A model generated the notes under the pieces. The model saw only the letters and a program-made list of their open reading frames with translations, was not told where the DNA came from and did not search any database. This document shows, piece by piece, positions 63,008 through 64,000 of a stretch of 64,000 bases of DNA; position 1 is the stretch's first letter, and every line of letters starts with the position of its first letter. Made by a program: the position numbers and the translations under genes. This DNA is from Terrimonas ginsenosidimutans. GTDB taxonomy: Bacteria > Bacteroidota > Bacteroidia > Chitinophagales > Chitinophagaceae. The stretch lies in the NCBI RefSeq assembly GCF_022012415.1, contig NZ_JAKLTR010000004.1, positions 186,001 through 250,000 of the forward strand, in the 5' to 3' direction.

Positions 63008-63736
63008 TTATGACATCGCCGACAACTTCATTGCCATCACCGCAATCACAGAAGCCAACACTACCAGTATCCACCACATACTCCGTTTAGTTTTGCTATT
63101 TATATTTTTGCTGGTGATAGTTTTGATGAAACTCCACGTCATCAATGCAACCAGTCCGGTTCCTGCTACTACAACAACAATCTTATTATTCACACCGTAA
63201 ACACAAAGCATAAGTCCGATGGTCAGCAGCAAGACCAGACCCTGATATTTCTCAAGGAGGGATGTACTGGACTTTTCACTGAACGGGCGGATCTGGCTTA
63301 AGAGCGCTTCCAGCGTCGAAACATTGTCGATCTGTGGCGGGATAAAAATCAGATCACCTGAATTCCTTCCTTTAATCAAAAAAGCACCTTTCTTCGTTTT
63401 GATAATGCTATTAATATCGTTGAAGTAGATCGAAATTGTTGGCGTATTCAGCTGCTCCCGCGTAATCAGGTTGTTTGTAATGGTCAGCGTATAACTCTCC
63501 AGCAATGCTTTTTGCTTTCTTATTGCGCTATAGATCCCAGCCCCAAAAGCAAGCGCTATGAAAACAATCATTATCAGAAACGTCGTTATTCCTGAGCCAG
63601 CAATCTTTTCTTTCGAATTAGATATGCTGACGATCACTGCCCCGATCATCACAACGCTCATCAAAGGAATTATACGGTTCAACATTTGCTTTTTTAAAAC
63701 ATTGATCCCGTCACGGTTGATCTTAAAAACTTGCAT
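63008..63736 (-). CDS. Membrane protein with PH-like middle domain, function unknown
   Basis: 242 residues with four hydrophobic segments in two pairs: IIPLMSVVMIGAVIVSI and FLIMIVFIALAFGAGIY near the N-terminus, and LVLLLTIGLMLCVYGV with IVVVVAGTGLVALMTWSFI near the C-terminus, plus a short last one (WWILVVLASVIAVMAMKL). Between the pairs a soluble part of about 90 residues (SYTLTITNNLITREQLNTPT, YFNDINSIIKTKKGAFLIKG, DLIFIPPQIDN) looks like a small PH/YcxB-type beta domain. No function can be assigned. It lies upstream of the desaturase relic and downstream of a partial gene, all leftward. Confidence 0.7.
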   Translation of the reverse strand: MQVFKINRDGINVLKKQMLNRIIPLMSVVMIGAVIVSISNSKEKIAGSGITTFLIMIVFIALAFGAGIYSAIRKQKALLESYTLTITNNLITREQLNTPTISIYFNDINSIIKTKKGAFLIKGRNSGDLIFIPPQIDNVSTLEALLSQIRPFSEKSSTSLLEKYQGLVLLLTIGLMLCVYGVNNKIVVVVAGTGLVALMTWSFIKTITSKNINSKTKRSMWWILVVLASVIAVMAMKLSAMS

Positions 63737-63801
63737 TTTCTTAAAATTTTAGAACACTCAATACGGCAATAGTACAGCGTGCTTCCTGCATTGGCAGTTC
63801 C

Positions 63802-64000
63802 TCAGGCTTTGCTTAGTGCACGTTCAAGAACATCGAGGTTGATAAGATATTCGCCTGCATGCTCCCAGTTATCCAGAACTTTCGCCCAAACTCTCTGCCT
63901 GTCGATAGCCAGTTGTATGACTGGCTTGTTCTCCGCTTCGATAATCCCTTCATCTACCAACTGCGCAAAACCAGTTGCGATTACTGAGACGTCGAGGGTG
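63802..64000 (-). CDS. C-terminal part of a gene continuing beyond the window, unrecognised
   Basis: An open frame enters from the right edge and stops at 63802-63804. The last 65 codons read TLDVSVIATGFAQLVDEGII, then EAENKPVIQLAIDRQRVWAK and VLDNWEHAGEYLINLDVLER, ending ALSKA. The composition looks like a normal helical soluble protein. I do not recognise the family. It is upstream of, and codirectional with, the PH-like membrane protein. Confidence 0.55.
   Translation of the reverse strand, partial: TLDVSVIATGFAQLVDEGIIEAENKPVIQLAIDRQRVWAKVLDNWEHAGEYLINLDVLERALSKA

Noticed and set aside
62841-63077. Small leftward open frame overlapping the desaturase relic
   Set aside because: Its translation has no recognisable motif and it overlaps both the relic and the end of the membrane-protein gene.

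Overview
The window looks like a chromosomal segment of a Bacteroidota bacterium, most likely of the Chitinophagaceae type. It has two SusC/SusD pairs, lipoproteins with a Cys soon after a hydrophobic segment, LytS/LytTR and AraC/LacI carbohydrate regulators, almost no Shine-Dalgarno sequences, and one good TAnnTTTG-type -7 box. Nothing in the sequence names the species.

Left part, 1-27306: a glucuronoxylan utilisation locus arranged as two divergent blocks around a 349-bp regulatory gap (9132-9480). The leftward block is SusC, SusD, a GH10 xylanase with an inserted carbohydrate-binding module, xylose isomerase XylA, and mannonate dehydratase UxuA (cut by the window edge). The rightward block is two tandem LacI regulators, a GH67 alpha-glucuronidase, an SDR dehydrogenase, a GH115 alpha-glucuronidase, a second GH10 xylanase, a GPH symporter, a cytoplasmic GH43, an exported GH43, a GH3 with a PA14 insert, and a SASA-type esterase. 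Together they plausibly bind and cut xylan, remove acetyl and (methyl)glucuronosyl groups, import the products, and send xylose to XylA and uronate to UxuA. The same 12-bp operator-like palindrome lies before each LacI gene.

Middle part, 27428-41352: a TPR histidine kinase without an adjacent regulator, a small GxxExxY nuclease-fold protein between two palindromic repeats, an RND efflux operon, a tandem Usp protein, a LytS/LytTR two-component pair, a stand-alone GldM-C-like secreted protein, and a DUF72 protein.

Right part, 41497-59467: a second leftward sugar locus (DUF5107-TPR protein, SusC, SusD, XylE-type porter, aldose 1-epimerase, GH36 alpha-galactosidase) with a divergent AraC regulator, probably for alpha-galactosides. 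It is followed by a subclass-B3-like metallo-beta-lactamase with Gln in place of the first zinc His, and a GH78 alpha-L-rhamnosidase. The right end (59495-64000) is an accessory patch: a 916-residue protein with an embedded nitrilase-fold domain, a relic resembling a sterol-desaturase C-terminus, a PH-like membrane protein and a partial gene.

Across the window, intergenic gaps carry a set of long palindromes in at least three sequence families. Many share the same outer cap (TGGCGTA ... TACGCCA) although their inner stems differ. They abut or overlap stop codons, extend the end of one protein, and flank the GxxExxY gene. This repeat system and the nitrilase-fold protein are the best candidates here for undescribed biology.
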